Positions 1-10,372 are shown, counted from the first letter of the stretch. The stretch is DNA of 64,000 nucleotides from Ancylomarina euxina (GCF_003863355.1 NZ_QQWG01000004.1:1-64000); one strand, 5' to 3'. The notes: generated by a model not told the origin, from the letters alone. Numbers and translations are program-made.

Positions 1-230
1 TTCAGATTGTAAAGCTGTGTCTTCAGATTGTAAAGCTATGTCTTCAGATTGTAAAGCTGTGTCTTCAGATTGTAAAGCTGTGTCTCCAGATTGTAAAGCT
101 GTGTCTTCAGATTGTAAAGCTGTGTCTCCAGATTGTAAAGCTGTGTCTTCAGATTGTAAAGCTGTGTCTTCAGATTGTAAAGCTATGTCTCCAGATTGTA
201 AAGGTTTTATTCCAGATCGTAAGATCTTGC
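1..230. repeat. 21-bp tandem repeat (about 11 units), cut by window edge
   Basis: A 21-bp unit with core cagattgtaaagct is repeated about 11 times from base 1; the last two units are degenerate. Units differ mainly by tct-tca versus tct-cca and gtg versus atg. The period is seven codons, so an open frame runs through it (SSDCKAV/SPDCKAM heptapeptides) and stops at 241; it is also open to the left edge. Whether this frame is translated is unclear: it has no convincing ribosome site inside the window and looks like a satellite. The array begins outside the window. Confidence 0.85.
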
Positions 231-287
231 AAATAGGGTAATTAAATAAGACCCTGATTGTAAGCTAAACAAAAACAATTCTTCTAC

Positions 288-317
288 TTGAAGAGTCGGC
301 TATGTCGACTCTTTTTT
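288..317 (+). terminator. Rho-independent terminator after the 21-bp repeat
   Basis: Stem AAGAGTCG / CGACTCTT with a seven-base loop followed by a T run. It would end a plus-strand transcript coming through the repeat. Confidence 0.7.
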
Positions 318-319
318 AT

Positions 320-516
320 GCCCTGGTTTTAACAATTTTTTCTTATAAGGAAACAAAAAATATCAGGGCTGAGCTCAACCCCAAAGACTAGTGAGTGTGG
401 CACTAAAAGACTAGAAGATCCCAAGTACAAAAAGGAGTGAGCTCCATTCTTGGTGATTCTAGTCTCTAATAGTGAGGCCTTAGAGTTTTTGGGAGAGAGT
501 GATTAGGCTCTTTGGG
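320..516 (+). ncRNA. Candidate structured RNA upstream of the CRISPR-Cas locus
   Basis: No gene is seen here, but nested complementary segments suggest a multibranched fold. Closing stem CCCAAAGA (380-387) pairs with TCTTTGGG (509-516). Inside are TAGTG/CACTA (389-393/401-405), AGACTAGAA/TTCTAGTCT (408-416/457-465) continued by CCAAG/CTTGG (421-425/449-453) and GGAG/CTCC (434-437/442-445), and CTAAT/ATTAG (466-470/502-506). A further arm GCCCTG/CAGGGC (320-325/364-369) lies 5'. I do not recognise an RNA family. The strand is not determined, since stems read on both; conservation was not tested. Confidence 0.35.
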
Positions 517-751
517 ATTTACATATTCCGGTCTTATATGTAAGTTAAAAATTTAAATCATCTTAGATTGAATCTAGATAGTAAGATACTTTTATTTTAC
601 TTAAGAATTAGAAACTGTTTGTAAGTTAGTTTTCATAAATTAGTCTTTGCTACATGACTAGTTCTTATGATATAGATTTATTAATGCTTTTTTTTAAGTT
701 TTAATAGGGATGTGTGATTTTAAAAGGAGGAGTTCATGAAACATTCAGAGA

Positions 752-836
752 TGAAGAAAGCGACTGATTAGAGCCGCTTTAAATGTTTTCACAACGGAAT
801 AATCCTTATTGTGATTTGCTTACTGAATGTGATTCA
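752..836 (-). ncRNA. tracrRNA of the type II-C system
   Basis: On the minus strand the segment starts with an anti-repeat: bases 809-830 match the crRNA-sense repeat at 21 of 22 positions. Next come the short nexus hairpin GGATTATTCC (796-805), a linker containing TTGTGAAAACA, and a stem AAAGCG/CGCTTT (757-762/775-780) that probably ends the RNA, though the T tail is weak. This is the usual order for type II-C tracrRNAs: anti-repeat, nexus, terminal stem. It is divergent from cas9. The orientation fixes the crRNA strand as minus. The 5' end is uncertain; AT-rich sequence at 840-870 probably holds promoters for both tracrRNA and cas9. Confidence 0.85.
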
Positions 837-870
837 AACTTAATAACAAAATATATAATATACAAGTGTT

Positions 871-3800
871 ATGAAAAAGATTTTAGGACTTGATTTGGGA
901 ACCAACTCAATTGGTTGGGCTTTAGTAGAAAGTAATTTTGAAAATAAAGAAGGCCAAATACTCGGTATGGGATCTCGTATTATACCTATGTCGCAGGATA
1001 TAATGGACAAGTTTGGTTCTGGTCAATCTATTTCACAAACAGCCGAACGCACTAGATATCGTGGTGTGCGGCGTTTAGTAGAAAGGGGTTTGTTGAGGAG
1101 AGAACGCTTACATCGTGTTTTAAATAGATTAAAATTCTTGCCTGAGCATTATGCTGATTCAATTGATTTCGAGAAGCATTTTGGACAATTTAAAAATGGT
1201 GTGGAAGTCAAGTTAAATTATAGAAAGAATAAAGATGGTAAGCATGAGTTTCTGTTTATGGATTCTTTTAAAGAGATGATTAATGAGTTTGGTGCAAGAG
1301 GACTGCAGACAAAAGTACCTTTGGATTGGACACTTTATTACCTTAGAAAAAAGGCATTAAGGGAAAAAATATCGAAAGAAGAATTGGCGTGGTTGCTTTT
1401 AAACTTTAACCAAAAGCGAGGATATTATCAGTTAAGAGGTGAGGAGGAAGAAGTCGCTGAAGGAAAGATAAAAGAGTTTGTTTCATTAAAAGTTAAAGAG
1501 GTTATAGATTCTGGGGACGTTATTAAGAAGACAGGAGATAAGCTTTATGATGTTGTTTTTGAAAATGGTTGGCAATACGATAGGCAAATAACCAAAACAG
1601 AGAATTGGATAGGAAAGACAAAAGAGTTTATTGTTACAACAACTACAACTAAAAATGGGGACTTAAAATATTCCTTTAAAGCTGTTGATTCAGAAAAAGA
1701 CTGGATTGCTATAAAAACTAAAACGGAACAGGATATTCAGAAATCAGACAAAACAGTTGGTGAATATATTTTTGATACCTTACTAGAAAATCCTTCTCAA
1801 AAATTGAGGGGGAAGCTTGTGAAAACCATCGAACGTAAGTTTTACAAAGCAGAGTTAAATGCGATACTAAGTAAGCAAATAGAATGTCATCCCGAATTGC
1901 AAGACAGAGATTTATATAAGGCTTGTGTTGAAGAGTTGTATCCAATTAACGAATCGCATAGAAATGGGATTATGGAAAAAGGGTTTGGGTACTTATTTGT
2001 TGAGGATATTCTCTTTTATCAGCGCCCTTTAAAAAGTAAAAAATCGAGTATTGCAAATTGTCCTTACGAGAAAAAAACATTTGTTAAAGACGATGTTAGG
2101 CAAGAGGTTCCCATAAAATGTATTCCAAAATCAAATCCGTTGTTTCAGGAATTTCGATTATGGCAGTTCCTGAAAAATTTAAAAATATATCAGCGCGAAG
2201 CAATTGTAGGAAGTAAAAGTGAGATTGATGTTGACGTAACTTGTCAGTTTATAAAAACTGAAGATGACTGGGGTGATTTGTTTGATTTTCTTAATAACAG
2301 GAAGGAAATCGATCAGAAAGCTTTTTTGAGAAAATATAAACTAAATGAGAATGCATATAGATGGAACAATGTTGAGGATAGAAAATACCCCTGCAATGAA
2401 ACACGAGCACAATTTATATCGCGATTAAAAAAAGTTAAAGACTCAAGTTATGAGGAATTTTTAACAACAAAGAATGAACAAGAACTTTGGCATTTGATTT
2501 ATTCGGTAAAAGACAAGTTGGAGTATGCAAAGGCCTTGGGAACATTTGCCAATAGAAAAGAACTTGACGAAGCTACTTTTGTTGAAAGCTTTATTAAGTT
2601 TCCACCTTTTGATAGTGACTATGGTGCTTATTCCGAAAAAGCAATAAAAAAACTATTGCCACTCATGCGCAAAGGAAAGTATTGGAGTGATAGTTTAATA
2701 AACAAGGAGGTAAAAGGCCGAATTTTAAGTATTCAGGAACGCTTGGAAAGTATTGATTACGACGAAGAGGTTTTTGCAAAGGATAAAAACAATAAATTAC
2801 AAACTATTGTAGATGACGATATTCCTAAACAATTATTGAAAAGCTTTCTCGATTATCCTAAAAACACAGCATTAAAGGGGTTAAACACCTATCAGGCTTG
2901 TTATGCCGTTTATCAACGTCACTCGGAGATAGGCGATATCCTTTGTTGGAAAAATCCCAAGGATATTGATGTTTATTTGCACGAGTTTAAACAACACAGT
3001 CTGCGGAATCCAATTGTAGAACAGGTGGTTACAGAAACACTGCGTGTTGTAAGGGATATCTGGCAATATCATGGTAGTGGTCAAGTTAATTTTTTTAATG
3101 AAATACATGTAGAGCTTGGACGGGATATGAAAAGCTCAAGCGATAAAAGAAAGTCTATTGCTGCCATTCAAAGTGAAAATGAGAATACCAATCAGCGAAT
3201 TAAAGCTTTGTTGCAAGAGCTTAAAGAGGATAGTACTGTAAAAGATGATGTTCGGCCTTACTCACCATCGCACCAGGAGATATTAAAGATTTATGAAGAG
3301 GGTATTTTTAATCAATTTGAAGCGGATGATGATATTTTAAAGATTAGAAAAAATACATCACCAAGTAAAAAGGATATCGAACGCTATAAAATATGGCTCG
3401 AACAAGGTTATATTTCGCCTTATACAGGTAACCCGATACCCCTAAGTGGTCTTTTCTCTGAGCGTTACCAAATTGAACACATTATACCTCAATCGCGCTA
3501 TTTCGATAATTCGTTGAGCAATAAAGTCATCTGTGAAAGCGAAGTGAATGAAGATAAAAGCAATAAAACAGCTTATGAATACATTAAAGAGAACAGTGGT
3601 AAAATACTAAATGGTTCTATTAAGTTGCTTACGATTAAAGCTTACGAAGACCATTGTAATAGAAGCTTTAAGAAATCGAGAACAAAACTAAAATATCTGT
3701 TAAGTGAAGATATTCCCGAAGGTTTTATTAACCGTCAATTAAACGATAGTCGCTACATCAGTAAAATAGTGAAAGCCTTGTTGAGTAATGTCGTGAGAGA

Positions 3801-5535
3801 AGAGGGTGAAAAAGAAGCGACTGCCAAAGGCTTAGTGCCTGTAACAGGTGCTATTACTTCGAAACTGAAACAAGATTGGGGATTGAATGATAAGTGGAAC
3901 GAATTAATTACACCACGATTTAAACGACTGAACGAAATGACCAAGTCTAATGACTTTGGTTATTGGGACAAAGACATGAATAGGTTCCGCACGATGGTTC
4001 CGGACGAAATTGCAAAAGGCTTTAGTAAAAAACGAATTGATCATCGTCATCATGCTCTTGATGCTCTGATTATTGCTTGTGTAACGAAAGATCATACGAA
4101 TTATATTACATCGTTAAATACCGAAAGGAAGAACCATAGTTTGGTTGCAAAGTTAAGGCAAATAGAGAAAAAACAAATTACAGATAAGCATACCCAAAAG
4201 CCAAAAACAATAGAGGTGGCAAAAGCATATCATCAGCCATGGTCTGGTTTTACCAGCGATGCAAAAACAGCACTAGAAAATATACTCATTAGTTTTAAAC
4301 AGAACACAAGGGTTATTAATAAAACCAACAACAAATACCTCTCCTATAAAGACGAAGACGGGCAAATACGATTAGGTAAAGATGGTAAGCCTAAAAAAGA
4401 ATTAACGAAGCAAGTAAAAGGAGACAGTTGGGCCATAAGAAAAGCGATGCATAAAGATACCGTTTCGGGTGCTGTTACCATTAAAAGAAAGAAAAAAGGC
4501 TTGGCAAACTTAACGGCGTATTTAGAGCAATGGCAACTGATTGTTGATAAGCCAATACGTAGAAAAGTACGTAACCTAAACGATTTGTTTAATGGTGATG
4601 TAAAGGCAATGCAGAAACACCTAAAATCGCACCCCATTACGATTAATGATGAAGCTGTTGTAAAAATTGAAGTATACGAAACGGTTGAAGCAACTGCAAC
4701 AAGAGGAATAAGCACAGCCTTAACCGGGAATTTTACACGTAAGCAGTTGGAGGCTGTCACCGATTCGGGTATTCAGTTGATCTTTGAGAATCATATAAAG
4801 AACTATACCGAAGAGGATGGTAAAGAACGTTTTGATTTGGCTTTTAACACTGAAGGCTTAGAAGATTTAAATAATAATATAGCAAGTCTAAACAGAGGTA
4901 AGTTTCATAAGCCTATCTATAAAGTGCGTTTATACGAAGTTGGCAATCGTTTTGCTGTGGGGGAAACAGGCAATAAACAAGATAAGTTTGTGGAAGCCGC
5001 AAAAGGAACAAATCTCTTTTTTGCCATTTACTGGGATGAGGAAAAGCAAAAGAGAGTGTACGATACTGTGCCTTTAAATGAGGTGATTACGCATCAAAAA
5101 CAAACAGCTCATGTTAAAGCTAAAGATAATACACCTATTGCCGTAAAAGCAGAAAAAGGACAATTCCTTTTCACTTTATCGCCCAACGATCTTGTTTATA
5201 TTCCTACTAATGAGGAATTAGAAGATACCAGTTTAGTCGATTTTAATTGTTTGAATAAAGATCAGTTAGAGAGGGTTTATAAAATGGTTAGCACAACTCA
5301 AAATAAATTGCAATGCCAACCTGTTTATTATGCAAGTTCAATAATTGAAAAAGAAAATGGTAGTGGTAATAAAACTGAACGAATACTCAAATATTTTAAT
5401 TCGAATGATGTTTTGGATCAAGGAGGTGAAGCTGTAATGATTAAAGAACGTTGTTGGAAATTAAAGGTTGATCGCTTAGGAAATGTAATAGAAGTGAAGA
5501 AACATGTCTCTGCACAATTGCAGACAGCATATTAA
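871..5535 (+). CDS. cas9: CRISPR-associated endonuclease Cas9, type II-C
   Basis: RNA-guided DNA endonuclease that uses the tracrRNA:crRNA duplex encoded on either side of it. RuvC-I is at the N-terminus (D8 in GLDLGTNSIGW), followed by an arginine-rich bridge helix (about 58-88). RuvC-II carries E748 (NEIHVELGRD). The HNH domain has H870 in IEHIIPQS and N893 at the place of the third catalytic residue. RuvC-III carries HHALDA with D1064. All catalytic residues are present, so it should be an active nuclease. At 1554 residues it is among the larger Cas9s; about 490 residues follow RuvC-III and should hold the wedge and PAM-interacting domains. It is followed after 14 bp by cas1. No csn2 or cas4 is present, which fits II-C. 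Its codon usage looks more AT-rich than that of cas1-cas2. Confidence 0.97.
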   Translation: MKKILGLDLGTNSIGWALVESNFENKEGQILGMGSRIIPMSQDIMDKFGSGQSISQTAERTRYRGVRRLVERGLLRRERLHRVLNRLKFLPEHYADSIDFEKHFGQFKNGVEVKLNYRKNKDGKHEFLFMDSFKEMINEFGARGLQTKVPLDWTLYYLRKKALREKISKEELAWLLLNFNQKRGYYQLRGEEEEVAEGKIKEFVSLKVKEVIDSGDVIKKTGDKLYDVVFENGWQYDRQITKTENWIGKTKEFIVTTTTTKNGDLKYSFKAVDSEKDWIAIKTKTEQDIQKSDKTVGEYIFDTLLENPSQKLRGKLVKTIERKFYKAELNAILSKQIECHPELQDRDLYKACVEELYPINESHRNGIMEKGFGYLFVEDILFYQRPLKSKKSSIANCPYEKKTFVKDDVRQEVPIKCIPKSNPLFQEFRLWQFLKNLKIYQREAIVGSKSEIDVDVTCQFIKTEDDWGDLFDFLNNRKEIDQKAFLRKYKLNENAYRWNNVEDRKYPCNETRAQFISRLKKVKDSSYEEFLTTKNEQELWHLIYSVKDKLEYAKALGTFANRKELDEATFVESFIKFPPFDSDYGAYSEKAIKKLLPLMRKGKYWSDSLINKEVKGRILSIQERLESIDYDEEVFAKDKNNKLQTIVDDDIPKQLLKSFLDYPKNTALKGLNTYQACYAVYQRHSEIGDILCWKNPKDIDVYLHEFKQHSLRNPIVEQVVTETLRVVRDIWQYHGSGQVNFFNEIHVELGRDMKSSSDKRKSIAAIQSENENTNQRIKALLQELKEDSTVKDDVRPYSPSHQEILKIYEEGIFNQFEADDDILKIRKNTSPSKKDIERYKIWLEQGYISPYTGNPIPLSGLFSERYQIEHIIPQSRYFDNSLSNKVICESEVNEDKSNKTAYEYIKENSGKILNGSIKLLTIKAYEDHCNRSFKKSRTKLKYLLSEDIPEGFINRQLNDSRYISKIVKALLSNVVREEGEKEATAKGLVPVTGAITSKLKQDWGLNDKWNELITPRFKRLNEMTKSNDFGYWDKDMNRFRTMVPDEIAKGFSKKRIDHRHHALDALIIACVTKDHTNYITSLNTERKNHSLVAKLRQIEKKQITDKHTQKPKTIEVAKAYHQPWSGFTSDAKTALENILISFKQNTRVINKTNNKYLSYKDEDGQIRLGKDGKPKKELTKQVKGDSWAIRKAMHKDTVSGAVTIKRKKKGLANLTAYLEQWQLIVDKPIRRKVRNLNDLFNGDVKAMQKHLKSHPITINDEAVVKIEVYETVEATATRGISTALTGNFTRKQLEAVTDSGIQLIFENHIKNYTEEDGKERFDLAFNTEGLEDLNNNIASLNRGKFHKPIYKVRLYEVGNRFAVGETGNKQDKFVEAAKGTNLFFAIYWDEEKQKRVYDTVPLNEVITHQKQTAHVKAKDNTPIAVKAEKGQFLFTLSPNDLVYIPTNEELEDTSLVDFNCLNKDQLERVYKMVSTTQNKLQCQPVYYASSIIEKENGSGNKTERILKYFNSNDVLDQGGEAVMIKERCWKLKVDRLGNVIEVKKHVSAQLQTAY

Positions 5536-5549
5536 CTAAATTTCGTGTT

Positions 5550-6783
<1,234 letters not shown>

Positions 6784-6789
6784 TTATCC

Positions 6790-6824
6790 CTGTCATTGCG
6801 AGGAGGCACGACGAAGCAATCTCA
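6790..6824. repeat. REP-like palindromic element
   Basis: Imperfect palindrome with arms ATTGC/GCAAT inside a segment starting tgtcattgcgagg and ending acgaagcaatctcac. This is a common bacterial intergenic repeat type. It sits directly after cas2. Confidence 0.55.
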
Positions 6825-6870
6825 CGAAAGACTTATTGACTAGAATTAGAAATATGAACTTAAAGAATAA

Positions 6871-6900
6871 AAACGAAGCCCTGAGGCTTCGTTTTTTTTA
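6871..6900. terminator. Bidirectional terminator between cas operon and CRISPR array
   Basis: Stem AAACGAAGCC/GGCTTCGTTT with loop ctga; a T run follows on the plus strand and an A run precedes it, so it can work in both directions. It would end the cas9-cas1-cas2 mRNA from the left and the array transcript from the right. Confidence 0.85.
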
Positions 6901-6951
6901 TTTCTGTTGTTTGGTACAAGTTGTTGACTGCTAGCTTGTAGTAGCCGACAC

Positions 6952-8615
6952 CTTGTGATTCCACACATCAAAGATACATTCTGTAAGCAAATCACAACGG
7001 CTCTCTGCTTTTTAATTCTTTTTCAATACTTGTGATTCCACACATCAAAGATACATTCTGTAAGCAAATCACAACTCTACTAATGTAAAGATAGTATTTG
7101 TTTTGCTTGTGATTCCACACATCAAAGATACATTCTGTAAGCAAATCACAACACTCCTGCAAAAGCATTCGAGAAGCTTTCGCTTGTGATTCCACACATC
7201 AAAGATACATTCTGTAAGCAAATCACAACACAGTGGGAAGCTATTACCACCAAAGCTTACTTGTGATTCCACACATCAAAGATACATTCTGTAAGCAAAT
7301 CACAACCCCCAAAAGCAGTCAACCCTACAAATTTACCTTGTGATTCCACACATCAAAGATACATTCTGTAAGCAAATCACAACTCCCACAACTCTTCATC
7401 GTGCATTCGGAGTCTTGTGATTCCACACATCAAAGATACATTCTGTAAGCAAATCACAACTCTCTTCGTTGAAATAGTATTTAAACAACACTTGTGATTC
7501 CACACATCAAAGATACATTCTGTAAGCAAATCACAACAAATTGTCATCGTTTAATCTTTTATTTGGGCTTGTGATTCCACACATCAAAGATACATTCTGT
7601 AAGCAAATCACAACAATGTGTAGGCCATTTTTGTTTTGGTTGTACTTGTGATTCCACACATCAAAGATACATTCTGTAAGCAAATCACAACAGCTGCTTT
7701 AATTAAAGGCTTTGCGGCTTTCTTGTGATTCCACACATCAAAGATACATTCTGTAAGCAAATCACAACTAGACCCGCCTCCGAGCTTTTTAACTTCGGCT
7801 TGTGATTCCACACATCAAAGATACATTCTGTAAGCAAATCACAACATTGAAAGGTTAATGATGTCACCTTCTTTACTTGTGATTCCACACATCAAAGATA
7901 CATTCTGTAAGCAAATCACAACCCGTCAGGCTGGAGGCTTAATTTGTATGCCCTTGTGATTCCACACATCAAAGATACATTCTGTAAGCAAATCACAACA
8001 ATAAATGGGGCTTCTTTTTTGAGTCAGGACTTGTGATTCCACACATCAAAGATACATTCTGTAAGCAAATCACAACAAAGCTACCCTTTATACAAGATTA
8101 GAGCGTCTTGTGATTCCACACATCAAAGATACATTCTGTAAGCAAATCACAACACAATTCTATCATCCATATAAAAAGGATGACTTGTGATTCCACACAT
8201 CAAAGATACATTCTGTAAGCAAATCACAACAATGACGCCACGCGTAACGGGTGAACTTCCCTTGTGATTCCACACATCAAAGATACATTCTGTAAGCAAA
8301 TCACAACTAGGTTACAGCCTAAGATATTTGGCGGACTCTTGTGATTCCACACATCAAAGATACATTCTGTAAGCAAATCACAACTCTTAATTGAATTAAA
8401 CGCCCATGCGCCCACTTGTGATTCCACACATCAAAGATACATTCTGTAAGCAAATCACAACATTGAAATGGGGATTACTTTTTGATTGTAACTTGTGATT
8501 CCACACATCAAAGATACATTCTGTAAGCAAATCACAACGCATTTCCTCAGCTGATGCAGCTAAAGGAGCTTGTGATTCCACACATCAAAGATACATTCTG
8601 TAAGCAAATCACAAC
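6952..8615 (-). CRISPR. Type II-C CRISPR array: 22 repeats of 47 bp, 21 spacers of 30 bp
   Basis: Repeats start every 77 bp (6952, 7029, ... 8569) and look identical, including both end copies. The crRNA-sense repeat begins GTTGTGATTTGCTTAC and ends GGAATCACAAG. Its two ends form an 8-bp inverted repeat (TTGTGATT/AATCACAA). Pairing with the tracrRNA anti-repeat shows the crRNA is read from the minus strand. All spacers are exactly 30 bp and none recurs elsewhere in the window by eye. With no degenerate end repeat, the leader side cannot be told from repeat decay. Each repeat contains TATCTTTG, a Bacteroidota -7 element in the crRNA direction, 18 bases after a TTG. Confidence 0.99.
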
Positions 8616-8680
8616 ACTTAAAAAAATAGAGAGCTAAATTGTTGGATAATTTGTTCTATCATGTTTCTTAAAAAGCTTAT

Positions 8681-9265
8681 TTATTCAATTTCCAACCATT
8701 TCTCTAATTGCATCGTTTCAACAGCTTTGTTGTGCATATATTTAAAGTTGGCTTCATCGTTGAACCAGTCTATTGTTTCATTGCGCTTCAATTTCGTTGG
8801 CTTATGACTAAGGCAAGTCAAATAGGAACTCCATCCATATTCAATAGGGTGAGAACAGAACCCATGGTGCACTGGGTTGTTGTGAATATAGAGAACCAAT
8901 TGTTTAAAATAGCTTTCATCTTCAATCAGCTTTCGCTTAAAGGGACGCTCGAATAAAGCACCGTGGCGGTTGTTGCGTTTGTTATAAGCCTTGGTGTAAG
9001 CATTAAATAAGTTTGAAAAATATTGATGTGGTGGTTTCAGACCTGACAGGTCTATTTCATTAACATCCTTTAGCCTGACCAACAAATGAAAATGGTTTGG
9101 CATCAGTACCCACGCAAAGGTATCTGCTATCGGATCGATATACTTTTCGTACAAGTTTATGAAATAGTTGTAGTTATCTTCTTCAGTGAACAAATCGCAG
9201 CTATTTATTCCACGATTGTAGATGTGATAATATCTGCCGGTTTCAAGAGGATATATGGCTTGCAT
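8681..9265 (-). CDS. REP-associated tyrosine transposase (RAYT, Y1/HUH family)
   Basis: Single-strand DNA transposase/nuclease of the IS200-like TnpA_REP family, thought to mobilise REP palindromes. The HUH motif is NHFHLLV (H58, H60), and the catalytic tyrosine is probably Y126 in LYIHNNPV. The 194-residue length and the opening TGRYYHIYNRGIN are typical. The codons for residues 72-76 (DLSGL) lie in a 15-bp REP-type palindrome, AGACCTG-a-CAGGTCT (9039-9053), inside the gene. It begins 65 bp to the right of the CRISPR array. The plus-strand frame over its 5' end is a shadow. Confidence 0.92.
   Translation of the reverse strand: MQAIYPLETGRYYHIYNRGINSCDLFTEEDNYNYFINLYEKYIDPIADTFAWVLMPNHFHLLVRLKDVNEIDLSGLKPPHQYFSNLFNAYTKAYNKRNNRHGALFERPFKRKLIEDESYFKQLVLYIHNNPVHHGFCSHPIEYGWSSYLTCLSHKPTKLKRNETIDWFNDEANFKYMHNKAVETMQLEKWLEIE
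9039..9053. repeat. REP-type palindrome inside the RAYT gene
   Basis: Perfect 7-bp arms AGACCTG/CAGGTCT around one base. It lies in frame in the loop that follows the HUH strand of the transposase. Confidence 0.7.
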
Positions 9266-9543
9266 TTTAACAGGTCTTGCAGTATAAGTTTCGTTTTTTT
9301 TCTGATCGTAATACTCTTAAAATTAAATAATTATTATAGAATTCTGTTGATGCTCACTATTTATTCTATAAGCTTAATCCAGTTAAATAGCTTTATTGAA
9401 AAATATAAAGAGAATGCTTTAAGGAGATACTATTCTGTTAGTTTTGGTTTAACACTGATTTTTATTGCAGACTGAGGGTTGTTTACTTAGATGGGAATAA
9501 GGTGTAACTGGTATTGAATCGAAAGGTTTGATAAAATATATAA

Positions 9544-9972
9544 ATGAAGAGTCAAATGAATTACAGCGAAATAGAAAACGGGTTAAAAGTGTCTAAAGAC
9601 AGGTATTATACCTTATTAAAGGGGAGTCCTTCGGTATACCGCATGCGCTTGCTACTATTCTTTTTAAGGCTGCTCTTTGGTTCGGTGGCCATTGCTTCGG
9701 GCCTACTGCTTTTGTTTTCCTTATTTATGAATATTGGGCAGAGCATCGCCAATGTCTTTAATCTAACTGATGTGCCACTTTACGAAGAAGGGAAATTGAG
9801 TTTTTTAAGTATTACCTTAGGTATACTTATGGCTGTGTCACTATTTAGTTTGTGGCTAATTAAGCTGGTTCGTCGCAGAAACGATCACATGTCTGATTTG
9901 TATGAGCTATTGGATACCCACTTTGCAGAGGGCAAAAAGCTCTTGGATGAATACAGGCATACGATAAGCTAA
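9544..9972 (+). CDS. Small integral membrane protein, unknown function
   Basis: A 142-residue protein I do not recognise. A polar, mildly basic N-terminus (about 1-32) leads to a hydrophobic segment (about 35-65), a short acidic loop (NLTDVPLYEEGK), a second hydrophobic segment (about 85-105), then a basic stop (KLVRRRND) and a charged helical tail. This predicts two membrane helices with both ends in the cytoplasm. It stands alone on the plus strand between the RAYT and the 708-residue gene, separated from each by 280-400 bp. It starts ATGAAGAGTC after an AT-rich stretch; no strong ribosome site is seen. Confidence 0.6.
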   Translation: MKSQMNYSEIENGLKVSKDRYYTLLKGSPSVYRMRLLLFFLRLLFGSVAIASGLLLLFSLFMNIGQSIANVFNLTDVPLYEEGKLSFLSITLGILMAVSLFSLWLIKLVRRRNDHMSDLYELLDTHFAEGKKLLDEYRHTIS

Positions 9973-10372
9973 AAGGGCGTTCTAACAGGTTCACAAGGAG
10001 ACTAAAAATAAAGAGAGAAGAAAGACTTATGACTTATAGAGTAGGCCTACTGTTAATAATAAATGTTATCGAGCTTGTACAATAGATGTGATGGTGCTTG
10101 AATAAAAGGAGTGAATTATGTGCAATTTTTTATGAAGGAATGGCAGCTTGGACAATTTTGATCGGTTTAATAAGGCTAGTAAGGAATTATCTGATTTGTA
10201 TTGTACTTATTAGGGTGGTGAGATTATAAATGTATGACAAATAGGTGTATAGTTATTTTTTTTCAAGTTGATAAGATCACACAAGCAAGCTCTTTTTGTC
10301 CTTGTAATTTGAAATAGATCTGTTTTTTTTGCTAAATTGGTATGTGTATTCATACATTTTAAAAAAGAGATT
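9973..10372. other. Non-coding stretch
   Basis: AT-rich, with scattered stop codons in all frames. I see no gene, repeat or clear terminator. It presumably contains the promoter of the next gene; a long T run occurs at 10256-10264 and another at 10323-10330. Confidence 0.5.

Noticed and set aside
4344-4760. A 138-residue minus-strand frame inside cas9
   Set aside because: Shadow of an intact conserved gene; no start signal.
6992-8581. Several minus-strand frames of 60-70 residues with repeated CDLLTECIFDVWNHK
   Set aside because: They are translations of the CRISPR repeat itself.
6952-8615. Self-targeting spacers
   Set aside because: By-eye comparison of the 21 spacers with the window gave no match; protospacers outside the window cannot be tested here.
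9086-9475. A 129-residue plus-strand frame
   Set aside because: Most of it is antisense to the RAYT; the remainder is low-complexity and hydrophobic by AT bias.
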